Positions 1 through 8,117 of a stretch of DNA of 34,354 bases are shown piece by piece. Origin of the DNA: an uncultured Clostridia bacterium (lineage in GTDB: Bacteria > Bacillota > Clostridia > Oscillospirales > Oscillospiraceae); NCBI GenBank assembly GCA_937890525.1, contig CALADI010000041.1, positions 1 through 34,354 on the forward strand. The letters run 5' to 3'. The first letter of the stretch is position 1. Each line of letters starts with the position of its first letter. Position numbers and translations under genes: made by a program. The notes beneath the pieces are model-generated. The model was not told the DNA's origin and ran no database searches. It saw nothing but the letters and a program-made list of their open reading frames with translations.

Positions 1-50
1 ACGAGACCCTTAGTCTCGATCATACCCAGTGCCTGCATATTGTTAGCCAT
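1..50 (-). CDS. eutM: BMC shell protein, EutM-like (5' end only, runs off window)
   Basis: Only the first 16 codons and part of a 17th are present. They read MANNMQALGMIETKGLV, which matches the start of the single-domain BMC hexamer proteins of the EutM/PduA family. A strong Shine-Dalgarno (AGGAGG) lies at 58-63, seven bases before the ATG. It follows eutE by 28 bases in the same direction, so it is very probably the next gene of the eut operon. EutM forms the flat hexagonal facets of the ethanolamine microcompartment. The N-terminus nearly repeats that of the eutK-like gene upstream, so the two are paralogues. The visible part cannot tell EutM from another BMC paralogue. Confidence 0.75.
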   Translation of the reverse strand, partial: MANNMQALGMIETKGL

Positions 51-78
51 AATAACTTCCTCCTAAATGATATAGCGA

Positions 79-1560
79 TTAGAGTGCTTTCAGTTTGTCG
101 ATCACGCTGCGAACAATGGCGTCCACATCGATCTCACCCATAGCGGGAGCCGTGGAGCAGATGCCGTCATCACAGTTGGGAACTTCTGCGCGAATGTCTT
201 CCAGTTCCTTCTGACCATACGCCACATAGCGCATATTCAGCAGGTTCATGGGGCCCACATTCTCAGAGGTGGCAGAGCCGCCCACAGCGCCGCAGCCCAG
301 CGTCAGTGCAGGCTGCAGATTGGTGGTACCGCCGATGCCGCCCAGTGCGCTGGCCGTATTCACAATGATCCGGGATGCGGGGACACGCTTTGCAAAGTAG
401 TCCACCAGCTCGTCATTGTTGGCATGCATGGAGAAGGTGTGACCTGCGCCCTCGTAATGCAGGATCTCGCAGACCTTGTCGCAGACATCCTTGTAGTCCT
501 TGCCGGTATAGAAGGCAAGAATGGGAGCCAGCTTCTCGTTGGAATAGGGATGCTTACGACCCACACCAGTTTCGGGAGCCACCAGCACCCGAGCATTGGC
601 AGGTACGCGGGTCAGACCCGCCAGCTTTGCAATGGTCTCCACGCTGCGGCCCACGATCTCGGGGTTCATGGTGCCGTTGGCACGGAGAATGAATCTGCCA
701 AGCTGAGCCGACTCTGCTTCATCCAAGAAGTAAGCGCCTTGAGCTTCCATCTCTGCACGAATGGCATCGACCATATCCTCATCACAGATGATGGACTGTT
801 CCGAAGCACAGATCGTGCCGTTGTCAAAGGTCTTGGAATCCAAGATGCGCTTGACTGCCAGCTTCAGATCACAGCTTCTGTCGATGTAGGCAGGGCCGTT
901 GCCGGGACCGACGCCAATGGCGGGGGTACCGGAAGAATATGCCGCACGAACCATAGCGCTGCCGCCGGTAGCCAAGATCATGGCGATATCCCGGTGACGC
1001 ATCAGGTTGTCGGTGGCTTCCATCGTAGGAATGGTGATGCAGGAGACCAGATTCTCATTACCGCCAGCCTCGTTGATGGCCTGACGGATCACCTTGACGG
1101 TCTCGGAGATACACCGAAGCGCCGCAGGGTGGGGAGAGAATACGATGGCATTTCCTGCCTTAATGGAGATCTCTGCCTTGTAAAGAGCTGTGGAAGTGGG
1201 GTTGGTGGAAGGCAGAAGCCCCGCCACTACACCCACAGGGACAGCAATGGTCCGCAGACCCTTGGCATCGTCTCTGGCTACCTCGCCGACGGTCTTCATG
1301 TCCTTGATATGCTCATAGACACCGCGGCTGGCAAAAATATTTTTGATGACCTTGTCCTCTACAATACCGAATCCGGTATCTTCGTGAGCCATCTGAGCAA
1401 GACGCTTGGCATTGCGGACACCGGCGTCGGCGATCGCCCGGACGATCCGATCGACCTGCGCCTGGCTCATCTGCGCCAGCTCCTGCTGAGCCTGCTTTGC
1501 ACGCTCTACCAGCTCACGAACCTCCTGCATGGACAGAAGATCCTTATCAATTAGTTGCAT
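79..1560 (-). CDS. eutE: EutE, CoA-acylating acetaldehyde dehydrogenase
   Basis: This 493-residue protein belongs to the aldehyde dehydrogenase superfamily, acylating branch. It oxidises acetaldehyde to acetyl-CoA with NAD+ and CoA inside the ethanolamine microcompartment. The catalytic cysteine is C251 in the stretch DNGTICASEQS. The family signature PSTNPTSTALYKA lies near residues 117-129, and a glycine-rich GVGPGNGPAY loop precedes the cysteine. The protein is somewhat longer than E. coli EutE (467 aa). The last 20 or so residues after an acidic linker, ending DVDAIVRSVIDKLKAL, form a predicted amphipathic helix like known microcompartment encapsulation peptides. The ATG has an AGGAG site nine bases upstream. 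It sits between the eutK-like and eutM-like shell genes, as expected for a luminal enzyme. Confidence 0.95.
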   Translation of the reverse strand: MQLIDKDLLSMQEVRELVERAKQAQQELAQMSQAQVDRIVRAIADAGVRNAKRLAQMAHEDTGFGIVEDKVIKNIFASRGVYEHIKDMKTVGEVARDDAKGLRTIAVPVGVVAGLLPSTNPTSTALYKAEISIKAGNAIVFSPHPAALRCISETVKVIRQAINEAGGNENLVSCITIPTMEATDNLMRHRDIAMILATGGSAMVRAAYSSGTPAIGVGPGNGPAYIDRSCDLKLAVKRILDSKTFDNGTICASEQSIICDEDMVDAIRAEMEAQGAYFLDEAESAQLGRFILRANGTMNPEIVGRSVETIAKLAGLTRVPANARVLVAPETGVGRKHPYSNEKLAPILAFYTGKDYKDVCDKVCEILHYEGAGHTFSMHANNDELVDYFAKRVPASRIIVNTASALGGIGGTTNLQPALTLGCGAVGGSATSENVGPMNLLNMRYVAYGQKELEDIRAEVPNCDDGICSTAPAMGEIDVDAIVRSVIDKLKAL

Positions 1561-1598
1561 ATTGCATTACTCCTATCAGTCCGCTTCCAGACTGCGCT

Positions 1599-2168
1599 TC
1601 AGCGGCGCTCCAAATATTCGCCAATGGCCTGAACCAGATCTTCTTTTGTTGCAAATCGGATCTCTTTTCTGGTCATGTTGTCGATATTCAGATCCCGTGC
1701 TGTGGTACGCAGTTTGGTCACGGTCATAGATGACAGCTTCTCCGGGGTCAGTTCCTCGGTCGGCTCCGGCTGGGGCTCCTCCGCGGGAGTCGGGGCATCT
1801 TCGTGGTGCTCGATCTCCGCACAAGGAGTCTCGTCAAGATTCTCCTCACAGCTTTCGTCACAAGTGGGAACCGGATCAGGCATATCGTCGCCGCCCCCAG
1901 ACGGGGGCGCAACCATAGGCTCAAGTTCTTCGTGGGGACGGGCGATCACATGGACGCTGACCAGTTCCCCTACCCGTTCCGCTGCGGCAGCACCGGCATC
2001 CGTGGCTGCTTTTACGGCACCCACATCTCCGCGGATCATCACGGTGACCAGTCCCCCGCCGATACACTCCTTGCGGGTAAGGGTCACATTTGCCGCTTTG
2101 ACCATAGCATCAGCCGCCTCGATGGCCGGAACGAGTCCCCGGGTCTCAATCATGCCCAATGCGTTCAT
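1599..2168 (-). CDS. eutK: BMC shell protein with acidic linker and C-terminal Rho_N/SAP-like extension (EutK-like)
   Basis: Residues 1 to about 92 are a canonical BMC domain: MNALGMIETRGLV, then CIGGGLVTVMIRGDVGAVKAATDAGAAAA, then VSVHVIARPH. They closely resemble EutM/EutK. Residues of roughly 95-145 are a low-complexity linker rich in Pro, Glu and Asp, with four Cys (two in CDESCEE). The last 45 residues (from LSSMTVTKLRTTARDLN to AIGEYLERR) look like two helices joined by an extended loop. That resembles the SAP or Rho N-terminal fold; this is inference from pattern. E. coli EutK also carries a C-terminal nucleic-acid-binding-like domain, but a winged-helix type. AAGGAGG lies five bases before the ATG. 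The gene is between eutL and eutE. Shell identity is firm; the role of the tail is unknown. Confidence 0.88.
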   Translation of the reverse strand: MNALGMIETRGLVPAIEAADAMVKAANVTLTRKECIGGGLVTVMIRGDVGAVKAATDAGAAAAERVGELVSVHVIARPHEELEPMVAPPSGGGDDMPDPVPTCDESCEENLDETPCAEIEHHEDAPTPAEEPQPEPTEELTPEKLSSMTVTKLRTTARDLNIDNMTRKEIRFATKEDLVQAIGEYLERR

Positions 2169-2205
2169 ATGAGCCTCCTTTTCCTGCGCTCAGCGAGCTC
2201 AGAAA

Positions 2206-2856
2206 TTACTCCTTGGGACGGTCTGCGACCGCCTCGACCGCTGCGGCAAAAGCGTCGCAGGCAGACTTACAAGCGGACTGGCTGCCGGTCAGCAGAGCGC
2301 CGCCAAAGTTGGTCTCGGAGGGAGGTGCGTACAGAACACACATACGGACATCCGCAGCCTTCAGTGCGGCATCCACGCCGTACATGGCTTCCAGAGGCGG
2401 TGCGATCAGATAGGCAATGGCTTCACCCTCGGGGATGCCGCAGCCCTCAGACAGGTAAGAACCGGTTCTGGAAATGCAGTGTGCGTAGTAGCAGATGCTG
2501 TCGTCCTCGTTTGCAGAAACGAAGTGGCAGACATTCTCGATCATATCAACGGCGGCATCCAGACCAGCCTTGGCTTCGGCGGGGTTGGGGGCAGCCAGAA
2601 TACCGATGATCTCGCCAGCCAGCTTGGTGTTGGCGTTGGCAGCGCCGGCGTAGAAGCTCTTTGCGTAGACGACCTTGCAGTCAGCCTTCTTGGTGGCTTC
2701 GTCCAGAGCGGTATAGGTGACATCATCGCTGTCGGCGGTGATCAGAGCAAGGGACTTCATCTCAGGGGACAAGCCAAGTTCCTTCGCCATGTCCTGAGAG
2801 ACATTGGGGATCAGTCGGGTTGCCAAAACATGAGCGGGCAACGGATCTCGTTTCAT
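2206..2856 (-). CDS. eutL: EutL, tandem-BMC ethanolamine microcompartment shell protein
   Basis: The product is 216 residues, about the usual EutL length (219 in E. coli). EutL is a permuted tandem-BMC protein that forms pseudohexameric trimers with a gated central pore, and it binds ethanolamine in known structures. Recognisable EutL stretches include LATRLIPNVSQDMAKEL at the N-terminus, YAKSFYAGAANANTKLAGEIIGILAAPNP in the middle, and SYLSEGCGIPEGEAIAYLIAPPLEAMYGVDAALKAADV in the second BMC half. The ATG follows a GGGAGG site. It lies directly after eutC and before the second shell gene, the order seen in other Firmicute eut operons. No truncation or unusual residues were noticed. Confidence 0.95.
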   Translation of the reverse strand: MKRDPLPAHVLATRLIPNVSQDMAKELGLSPEMKSLALITADSDDVTYTALDEATKKADCKVVYAKSFYAGAANANTKLAGEIIGILAAPNPAEAKAGLDAAVDMIENVCHFVSANEDDSICYYAHCISRTGSYLSEGCGIPEGEAIAYLIAPPLEAMYGVDAALKAADVRMCVLYAPPSETNFGGALLTGSQSACKSACDAFAAAVEAVADRPKE

Positions 2857-2878
2857 ATCAATAACCTCCCAAAATCAA

Positions 2879-3760
2879 TTACAGTTTCAGATCGGTGCCG
2901 CTGGCCTTCTTCTCCAGCATGATCTTAATGATTTCTGCGATATGTGCGCCGGCCTCAGCGGGGATGGTGCCGGCACGGTGGATGTTGGACACCACGGTAC
3001 GGCGAGCCTCGGGCATGCCCACGGTTCCCTTGTAGGTGATATAAGCGGACATGGACTCAGCCGTGATCAGACCGGGTCTTTCGCCGATCAGGGTGCAGGT
3101 AACGGTAGCACCGGTCAGCTCGGAGATTTCGTCCATAACACCGACACGGCCATACTTCACAAAGAAAGGCGTACCCACATCGATGTTATAGCTCTTCAGA
3201 CCCTGCATGATAGCAGGCAGCAGGTCAGCAATATTAGCAGAAACTGCAGCAGAGGACAAGCCGTCGGAGACATAGATCTGAACCGTGGGGTTCTTCTTGA
3301 CCTTCTGCTTCAGCGTCTCAACTGCCTCGGGGCTGAGCTTACGGCCCAGATCCGGACGGGTCAGATAGGTATCCTTGGAATCACACTGGGTCTGTACGGT
3401 GAACAGCCCCTGGCTCTCCACGAAGTCCATATCCACATCGCTGAACACAGCATCCTGTGCAGCAGAGTGTGCAGCACGGAACTCCAGTTGGGGCAGCGTA
3501 TTGTAACGGGCGCCAGCCTTGCCAATACCCAGACGGCAGGGGGCAGCAGCCTTCAGCTCGGCATACTCCTCGCCGTGCTCGGGATTCTTCACCAAATACT
3601 GCTTGCGAATGTCGATGGCGGTGATATCGGGCAGGCAGCCGCTTTCAACCTGTGCCTGTTCCGTGTTGGTGCAGGCCTTGGCGACCTTGTCCACATCGGC
3701 GCTCACATTCATTTCCGCAAGTACCTGCTCAATGATGGCTCTCAGATTCTTTTCATCCAT
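2879..3760 (-). CDS. eutC: EutC, ethanolamine ammonia-lyase small (light) subunit
   Basis: EutC and EutB together form adenosylcobalamin-dependent ethanolamine ammonia-lyase, which splits ethanolamine into acetaldehyde and ammonia. This product is 293 residues. Conserved parts include APCRLGIGKAGARYNTLPQLEFRAAHSAAQDAVF, the IYVSDGLSSAAVSANI segment, the cobalamin-binding region around GARYG-type LIGERPGL, and YITYKGTVGMPEARRTVVSNIHRAGT. The first 19 residues (MDEKNLRAIIEQVLAEMNV) are an amphipathic helix equivalent to the N-terminal encapsulation peptide of enteric EutC. A longer form would begin at a GTG at 3769, but that codon is part of the Shine-Dalgarno GAGGAGGTG. The ATG at 3760, eight bases on, is therefore the better start. 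It follows eutB by 13 bases. Confidence 0.96.
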   Translation of the reverse strand: MDEKNLRAIIEQVLAEMNVSADVDKVAKACTNTEQAQVESGCLPDITAIDIRKQYLVKNPEHGEEYAELKAAAPCRLGIGKAGARYNTLPQLEFRAAHSAAQDAVFSDVDMDFVESQGLFTVQTQCDSKDTYLTRPDLGRKLSPEAVETLKQKVKKNPTVQIYVSDGLSSAAVSANIADLLPAIMQGLKSYNIDVGTPFFVKYGRVGVMDEISELTGATVTCTLIGERPGLITAESMSAYITYKGTVGMPEARRTVVSNIHRAGTIPAEAGAHIAEIIKIMLEKKASGTDLKL

Positions 3761-3773
3761 AGTTGGCACCTCC

Positions 3774-5144
3774 TCACTTTCTCAGGAAGACGGAAGCATC
3801 GCCAGCCTTGGGGGTCAGCTTGCCGTTTTCAGAGAAGCCCATCTTCTCCAGCCACATATCGAATTCCTTAATGGGACGCAGACCGAAAACTTCACGCAGA
3901 GCAGCAGCCTCGTGATAGCCGGTGCACTGGTACATCAGCATGCAGTCATCGCCCTCGGGAACGCCCATGATGTAGTTACAGCCAGCTGCAACCAGCAGAG
4001 TTGCCAGGTTCTCAATATCGTTCTGGTCAGCCTTCATGTGGTTGGTGTAGCAGGCGTCACAGCCCATAGGCAGACCGGTCAGCTTACCCATGAAGTGGTC
4101 TTCCAGACCGGCTCTGGTGACCTGCTTGGAATCGTACAGGTACTCAGGTCCAATGAAGCCGACCACAGTGTTGACCAGGAAGGGATTATACCGTCTGGCG
4201 AAGCCGTAGCAGCGGGCTTCCATGGTGACCTGGTCCCAGCCATTGTGAGCATCGGAAGAAAGCTCGGAGCCCTGGCCGGTCTCGAAGTACATCACATTGG
4301 GACCGGTGCAGGTGCCCTTGGAGAGCATCGTTGCACGACCCTCGTCCAGCATAGCAGCCGTCAGACCGAAGGCCTCATTGCCCTTCTGGGAACCGGCGAT
4401 GGACTGGAACATCAGATCCAGAGGAGCGCCAAACTTCTGAGCAGCGGCGATCTGGGTGGTAACATGGGCCAGAACACAGATCTGAGTGGGCACTTCCCAC
4501 TTGTTCTTGAACTCGTCAAACATCTTCAGGATGCGGGCGACGCTCTCAACAGAATCGTCAACGGGGTTCAGACCGATGACTGCGTCACCACAGCCCAGAG
4601 ACAGACCTTCCATCACGGATGCGATGATGCCAGTGGGATCATCGGTGGTGTGGTTGGGCTGCAGACGGGAAGAGAAAGTACCGGGCAGACCGATGGTGGT
4701 GTTACAATGTGCGGTCACGGGCATCTTCTTGGCAGCATAGATGAGGTCAAGATTGCTCATCAGCTTACAGACGCCTGCCACGATCTCACTGGTCAGACCA
4801 CGGGAAGCTCTGCGGATCATCTCCGAGGAAGTGGTTTCGCTGAGGAGCCACTCACGGAACTCAGCAACGGTCATGTTCTTGTAATCATTGAAGATGGTTT
4901 CGTTGATGCCATCCTGAATGATACGGGTCACTTCGTCCTCTTCGTAAGGAACAGCCGGGCAATTACGCAGGTCATTCAGCGTCAGATTGGACAGAACGAC
5001 CTTTGCGGCTACGCGTTCCTCAGCAGATTCGGCGGCGATGCCTGCCAGCTTATCGCCAGATTTTTCTTCGTTTGCCTTTGCCATGACTTCACGAATGGAC
5101 TTGAATTCATAAACATGGCCAAAGAGTTTGGTTTTTAGGATCAC
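3774..5144 (-). CDS. eutB: EutB, ethanolamine ammonia-lyase large (heavy) subunit
   Basis: EutB is the catalytic TIM-barrel subunit of ethanolamine ammonia-lyase. The 456-residue product matches the family closely: KKMPVTAHCNTTIGLPGTFSSRLQPNHTTDD, SLGCGDAVIGLNPV, CVLAHVTTQIAAAQ, MFQSIAGSQKGNEAFG, YFETGQGSELSS, DQVTMEARCYGFARRY, FIGPEYLYDSKQVTRAGLEDHFMGKL and MGCDACYTNHMKADQND. The longest reading frame begins at GTG 5153, but that codon forms part of the ribosome-binding site AAGAGGTG. The GTG at 5144 follows it by six bases and aligns with Met1 of E. coli EutB, so that start is used. The gene follows eutA by 24 bases and precedes eutC by 13, so the two lyase subunits are translated together. 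Confidence 0.96.
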   Translation of the reverse strand: MILKTKLFGHVYEFKSIREVMAKANEEKSGDKLAGIAAESAEERVAAKVVLSNLTLNDLRNCPAVPYEEDEVTRIIQDGINETIFNDYKNMTVAEFREWLLSETTSSEMIRRASRGLTSEIVAGVCKLMSNLDLIYAAKKMPVTAHCNTTIGLPGTFSSRLQPNHTTDDPTGIIASVMEGLSLGCGDAVIGLNPVDDSVESVARILKMFDEFKNKWEVPTQICVLAHVTTQIAAAQKFGAPLDLMFQSIAGSQKGNEAFGLTAAMLDEGRATMLSKGTCTGPNVMYFETGQGSELSSDAHNGWDQVTMEARCYGFARRYNPFLVNTVVGFIGPEYLYDSKQVTRAGLEDHFMGKLTGLPMGCDACYTNHMKADQNDIENLATLLVAAGCNYIMGVPEGDDCMLMYQCTGYHEAAALREVFGLRPIKEFDMWLEKMGFSENGKLTPKAGDASVFLRK

Positions 5145-5168
5145 GTTGTTCACCTCTTAATCAGATTT

Positions 5169-6599
5169 TCAGGAATTGAAGATGAGTGTTTTGATCACAA
5201 CCGGAAGGACCTGCCCACCTGCCACCGGCTCGCCGATGTCGATATAGTCACCGCTGGCTGCGTGAATGCTGTCGATGCAGATCACATTCTTTTCATTGTG
5301 AAGCATCACATTCAGCGCATTACCCAGCACCTTGCCGATATCGTTCTCTACGACCACGATCAGCGGGTAGGGGCCGTCTATCACCTCCTTCGCACATTCG
5401 ATGATTGCTGCCGCCAATTCTTGAACTTGAGCAAAACTGGTGCGCTTCTCTCCGGTCAGAGAGATCGCGATCTGCTCGATCTCTCCCTCCGGCTGATACA
5501 GGGGCAGCTGGCTTCTGACGGAGGACTTCAGCGTTTCCAGCGACGCCTCATCCTCTTCGGATATTCTTAAAACCGGGACATTTTTTAACGGGAGGGTTTT
5601 CTGATCGTAACGGATCGTACTGCCGCTGACCGTTGTGGCATGGGTGCCGGCACCAACGACCGTCGCTCGGATGGTCTCTACTGCCTGATAGCGCCGCACA
5701 CCGTTTAAGGCATTGTTTTCCCGGATGGCCTTACCTAGTAACACGCCGATATCACCGTATCGGAATGGATCTTGTTCGTTGACTTCGTACACGCAGTCAG
5801 CAACACCGCCGGAATAGGTCACACCCATGACTCGGGGTTCCTTCGGCAGAGGTTTGCCATCGTTGGTGTACATACCGCTGTGGTGCTGATCCGGCTCGCT
5901 CAAATGAAGTGCCTGAGCAAGCTGCTGCGCCATCAGACGGCAGACCTTCATCAAAACATCCACATCGGCTCGGTCACCCACCTGAATGGTGATCCCATGA
6001 TCCTGCGCCAAGCGCTGGATCTTCGGGAAAATATAGGTGAGTTTGCCGTCGCTGACTTTAATGAGTCGCCCGCCGATATCCAAACAGCTGACCCCACGCA
6101 GAGTTCCTTTCTGGTACAAGGCGATATTGCTGGTGCCGCCGCCTATATCCAGATTGGCGATGCAAGTGCGGTCTTCTTTGGACAGCACATCTGCACCGGC
6201 TCCTCGGGCCGATAGAACGGACTCCAAATCCGGTCCTGCCGTGGCAACCACGAAATCGCCTGCCATGTCGGACAAGGCTGCAAGTACATCGTTGGCGTTC
6301 TGTTTTCTGGCTGTTTCGCCGGTGATGATCACCGCGCCGGTCTGAAGATCTTTGGGCGTCATACCTGCGGCGGCATATTCATCCCGGACGATCTTCTTCA
6401 CCGCATCAGCGTCGATCTCCGTTGCAGAGCGCAGCGGCGTAAAATAGATCTTGCTGCGGTAGATGACCTCCTTGTCAACAATGCAGATCTGAGGAACCGT
6501 ATAGCTGCTCGCCCGGTTCTCAATGGTCAATCGGCTGAAGATCAGCTGCGTGGTGGAGGTACCGATGTCGATGCCCACACTTAAAATCACTTCGTGCAT
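5169..6599 (-). CDS. eutA: EutA, reactivating factor for ethanolamine ammonia-lyase
   Basis: EutA is an actin/Hsp70-fold ATPase that removes damaged cobalamin from inactivated ethanolamine ammonia-lyase. The 476-residue product starts MHEVILSVGIDIGTSTTQLIFSRL, a phosphate-1 loop. It also has LDIGGGTSNIALYQKG, the phosphate-2 motif, and GAGTHATTVSGSTI toward the C-terminal half. The GTG at 6608 that would lengthen the frame lies inside the Shine-Dalgarno GCAGGTG. The ATG at 6599, six bases later, is preferred. It is the first gene after the eutW-eutA intergenic terminator, so its transcription probably depends on antitermination by EutV. eutB, eutC and the shell genes follow without further promoters that I can see. 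Confidence 0.94.
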   Translation of the reverse strand: MHEVILSVGIDIGTSTTQLIFSRLTIENRASSYTVPQICIVDKEVIYRSKIYFTPLRSATEIDADAVKKIVRDEYAAAGMTPKDLQTGAVIITGETARKQNANDVLAALSDMAGDFVVATAGPDLESVLSARGAGADVLSKEDRTCIANLDIGGGTSNIALYQKGTLRGVSCLDIGGRLIKVSDGKLTYIFPKIQRLAQDHGITIQVGDRADVDVLMKVCRLMAQQLAQALHLSEPDQHHSGMYTNDGKPLPKEPRVMGVTYSGGVADCVYEVNEQDPFRYGDIGVLLGKAIRENNALNGVRRYQAVETIRATVVGAGTHATTVSGSTIRYDQKTLPLKNVPVLRISEEDEASLETLKSSVRSQLPLYQPEGEIEQIAISLTGEKRTSFAQVQELAAAIIECAKEVIDGPYPLIVVVENDIGKVLGNALNVMLHNEKNVICIDSIHAASGDYIDIGEPVAGGQVLPVVIKTLIFNS

Positions 6600-6616
6600 T
6601 GGTTTCACCTGCTTTC

Positions 6617-6665
6617 AAAAAAAGCAGCCCAAACAGCAGAGGTCCCCCTCTGTCGTCCAGGCTGC
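6617..6665 (-). terminator. Intrinsic terminator in the eutA leader (conditional, EutV-controlled candidate)
   Basis: On the minus strand, GCAGCC (6660-6665) pairs with GGCTGC (6624-6629). An inner stem CAGAGG/CCTCTG closes a GGGA loop, and a run of seven T follows (6617-6623). It lies between the eutW stop and the eutA start, so it would stop transcription inside the operon. The 5' arm overlaps the shared leader motif at 6661-6673, so the two structures compete. Confidence 0.75.
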
Positions 6666-6673
6666 ATCGCACC
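6660..6673 (-). promoter_or_regulatory. Candidate EutV (ANTAR) RNA target motif in eutA leader
   Basis: The minus strand reads GGTGCGATGCAGCC. The 13-base core is identical in the eutG leader (11099-11111) and nearly so in the eutS leader (9665-9678). It can fold as a short stem with loop GATGCA, and the GCAGCC part is also the 5' arm of the terminator. In Enterococcus, EutV binds paired hairpins with hexanucleotide loops that overlap eut terminators. The loop here has G at position 4 but not A at position 1, so the assignment is a hypothesis. Confidence 0.5.
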
Positions 6674-6689
6674 GTACTCATCCCTGATG

Positions 6690-8114
6690 TTACGTCACAT
6701 CAGTTGTGTCCATTATTTTATTTCGAAAGTCGAAGCTGACCCGGGTCCCCCGGTGATCCGACTCGATCTCCAGATCTCCGTGGAGCTTATCCTGTACCAA
6801 TGTTCGCACAATGGACAGCCCCAATCTGGATCGATCGGTGTTTGCCACATCAAATCCGCCTCCATTGTCGATCACTTGAATCCGGGAATACAGCTCCCCT
6901 TTTGAAACAATGATCCGAATCAAGCCGGAATCTCCGTCTTGAAAGGCGTATTTCATGGCATTTTCCACCAATTCGTTTATGATGAGAGCCACCGAAGTGG
7001 CTACATCCGACGAAACTTGAAATGCATCTCCCTCTACCGAAGTGGTCACATGAAACCGTGACGCACTATAATACCGGAGGGCGTTGCTTGTGATATTCTG
7101 GATGACCTCACCGATCATCACTTCGTCGATGCCACTCTGCGCCAGCAGCTGATGCGTGCTGGCAATGGAAAGGATCCGGTTCATGCTCTCTCCGAGAACT
7201 TGACGGGTTTCCTCCCCATCCGTCCGCCGCATTTGCAGGCGTAAGAGACTGGCAATGGTCTGTAAATTATTTTTCACTCGATGGTGCATCTCTTTGATGG
7301 CAACGGATTTCAAGATCAGGGCTTTTTCCTGTTCCTTTTGCAGGGTGATATCCCGAAGGATCACCGCAAAATCCATTCCCGGTACATCCAGCTGCACCCG
7401 TTTCGTGCTGAGAACACTGGAGCCTACGCTGATCTCCATATAGGCGTACTCCCGAACACCGGACATCGCCACTTCAAGATCTGCAAGGCACACATGTTTG
7501 TAGGGCTGACCAAGAATGTCATCTACAAACCCTAACTTTTCGTATAATTTCTTCGCTTGTCGGTTCCGAAAAGCGACAATACCAAGAACATCCACCATAA
7601 TCAAGGCTTCATCGATGCATTCGGTAAGCCAGTTGTCGGCATCCTGCATCTGGGCCAGGTTCTTTGCGATGGTCTGGTAACTGTCTTGAGAAAAATGGAG
7701 CTTATCGTCCAACTGGATCTGCTCGGATGTACGTCTCTCGCTGATTAGTACACCGATGATCCGATCTGCATTTCTGATGGGTTCCACCGACTGAATGGTG
7801 CGTCCATTCTCTTGGGTGACTGCTTTCATCTGGCGAGTGCCGATCCCCAGACGGAAGGTTCTTGCCACAGCAGGTTCATTCTCCTGCTTGGCAGGAAGTC
7901 CTACCACAGAATTCTTATAGGATGATGGCACCCGAGAAGGTTTCGCCTCCGCAACTACGATGGCATCTCCACCGGAAGTCGGGCAATCTATGAAAATATC
8001 CGCTTCTTCTAAGTCAGCAAGCGTGGGCAGGACCTTTGCCATATTCTCGATGATACCGATATCCTCTTGCGTCAAATCGGTATATTTCCGGCAGATCCTC
8101 CCAATGCTTTCCAC
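6690..8114 (-). CDS. eutW: EutW, sensor histidine kinase for ethanolamine
   Basis: EutW senses ethanolamine and phosphorylates EutV. The 474-residue protein has no membrane segment, so it is cytosolic. Residues 1 to about 130 form a GAF-like sensor domain of the type found at the N-terminus of EutW/PdtaS kinases, and about 160-260 resemble a PAS domain. The HisKA_2 box MHHRVKNNLQTIASLLRLQ carries the phospho-acceptor His at 277 or 278. The ATP-binding domain shows the N box ELVENAMKYAF, a G box VIDNGGGFD and GLSIVRTLV. The start is GTG with GAGGG seven bases upstream, and the stop of eutV is only three bases before it, which suggests coupled translation. The eutA leader begins right after its stop codon. 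Confidence 0.93.
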   Translation of the reverse strand: MESIGRICRKYTDLTQEDIGIIENMAKVLPTLADLEEADIFIDCPTSGGDAIVVAEAKPSRVPSSYKNSVVGLPAKQENEPAVARTFRLGIGTRQMKAVTQENGRTIQSVEPIRNADRIIGVLISERRTSEQIQLDDKLHFSQDSYQTIAKNLAQMQDADNWLTECIDEALIMVDVLGIVAFRNRQAKKLYEKLGFVDDILGQPYKHVCLADLEVAMSGVREYAYMEISVGSSVLSTKRVQLDVPGMDFAVILRDITLQKEQEKALILKSVAIKEMHHRVKNNLQTIASLLRLQMRRTDGEETRQVLGESMNRILSIASTHQLLAQSGIDEVMIGEVIQNITSNALRYYSASRFHVTTSVEGDAFQVSSDVATSVALIINELVENAMKYAFQDGDSGLIRIIVSKGELYSRIQVIDNGGGFDVANTDRSRLGLSIVRTLVQDKLHGDLEIESDHRGTRVSFDFRNKIMDTTDVT

Positions 8115-8117
8115 GGC

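Noticed and set aside
3761..3769. GTG start for eutC
   Set aside because: The GTG forms part of the Shine-Dalgarno sequence, so it cannot also be the initiation codon at usable spacing.
3519..5138. Long plus-strand open frame (about 539 codons) opposite eutB and eutC
   Set aside because: It lies wholly antisense to two well-supported enzyme genes, has no recognisable domain or ribosome-binding site, and reflects codon bias of the real genes.
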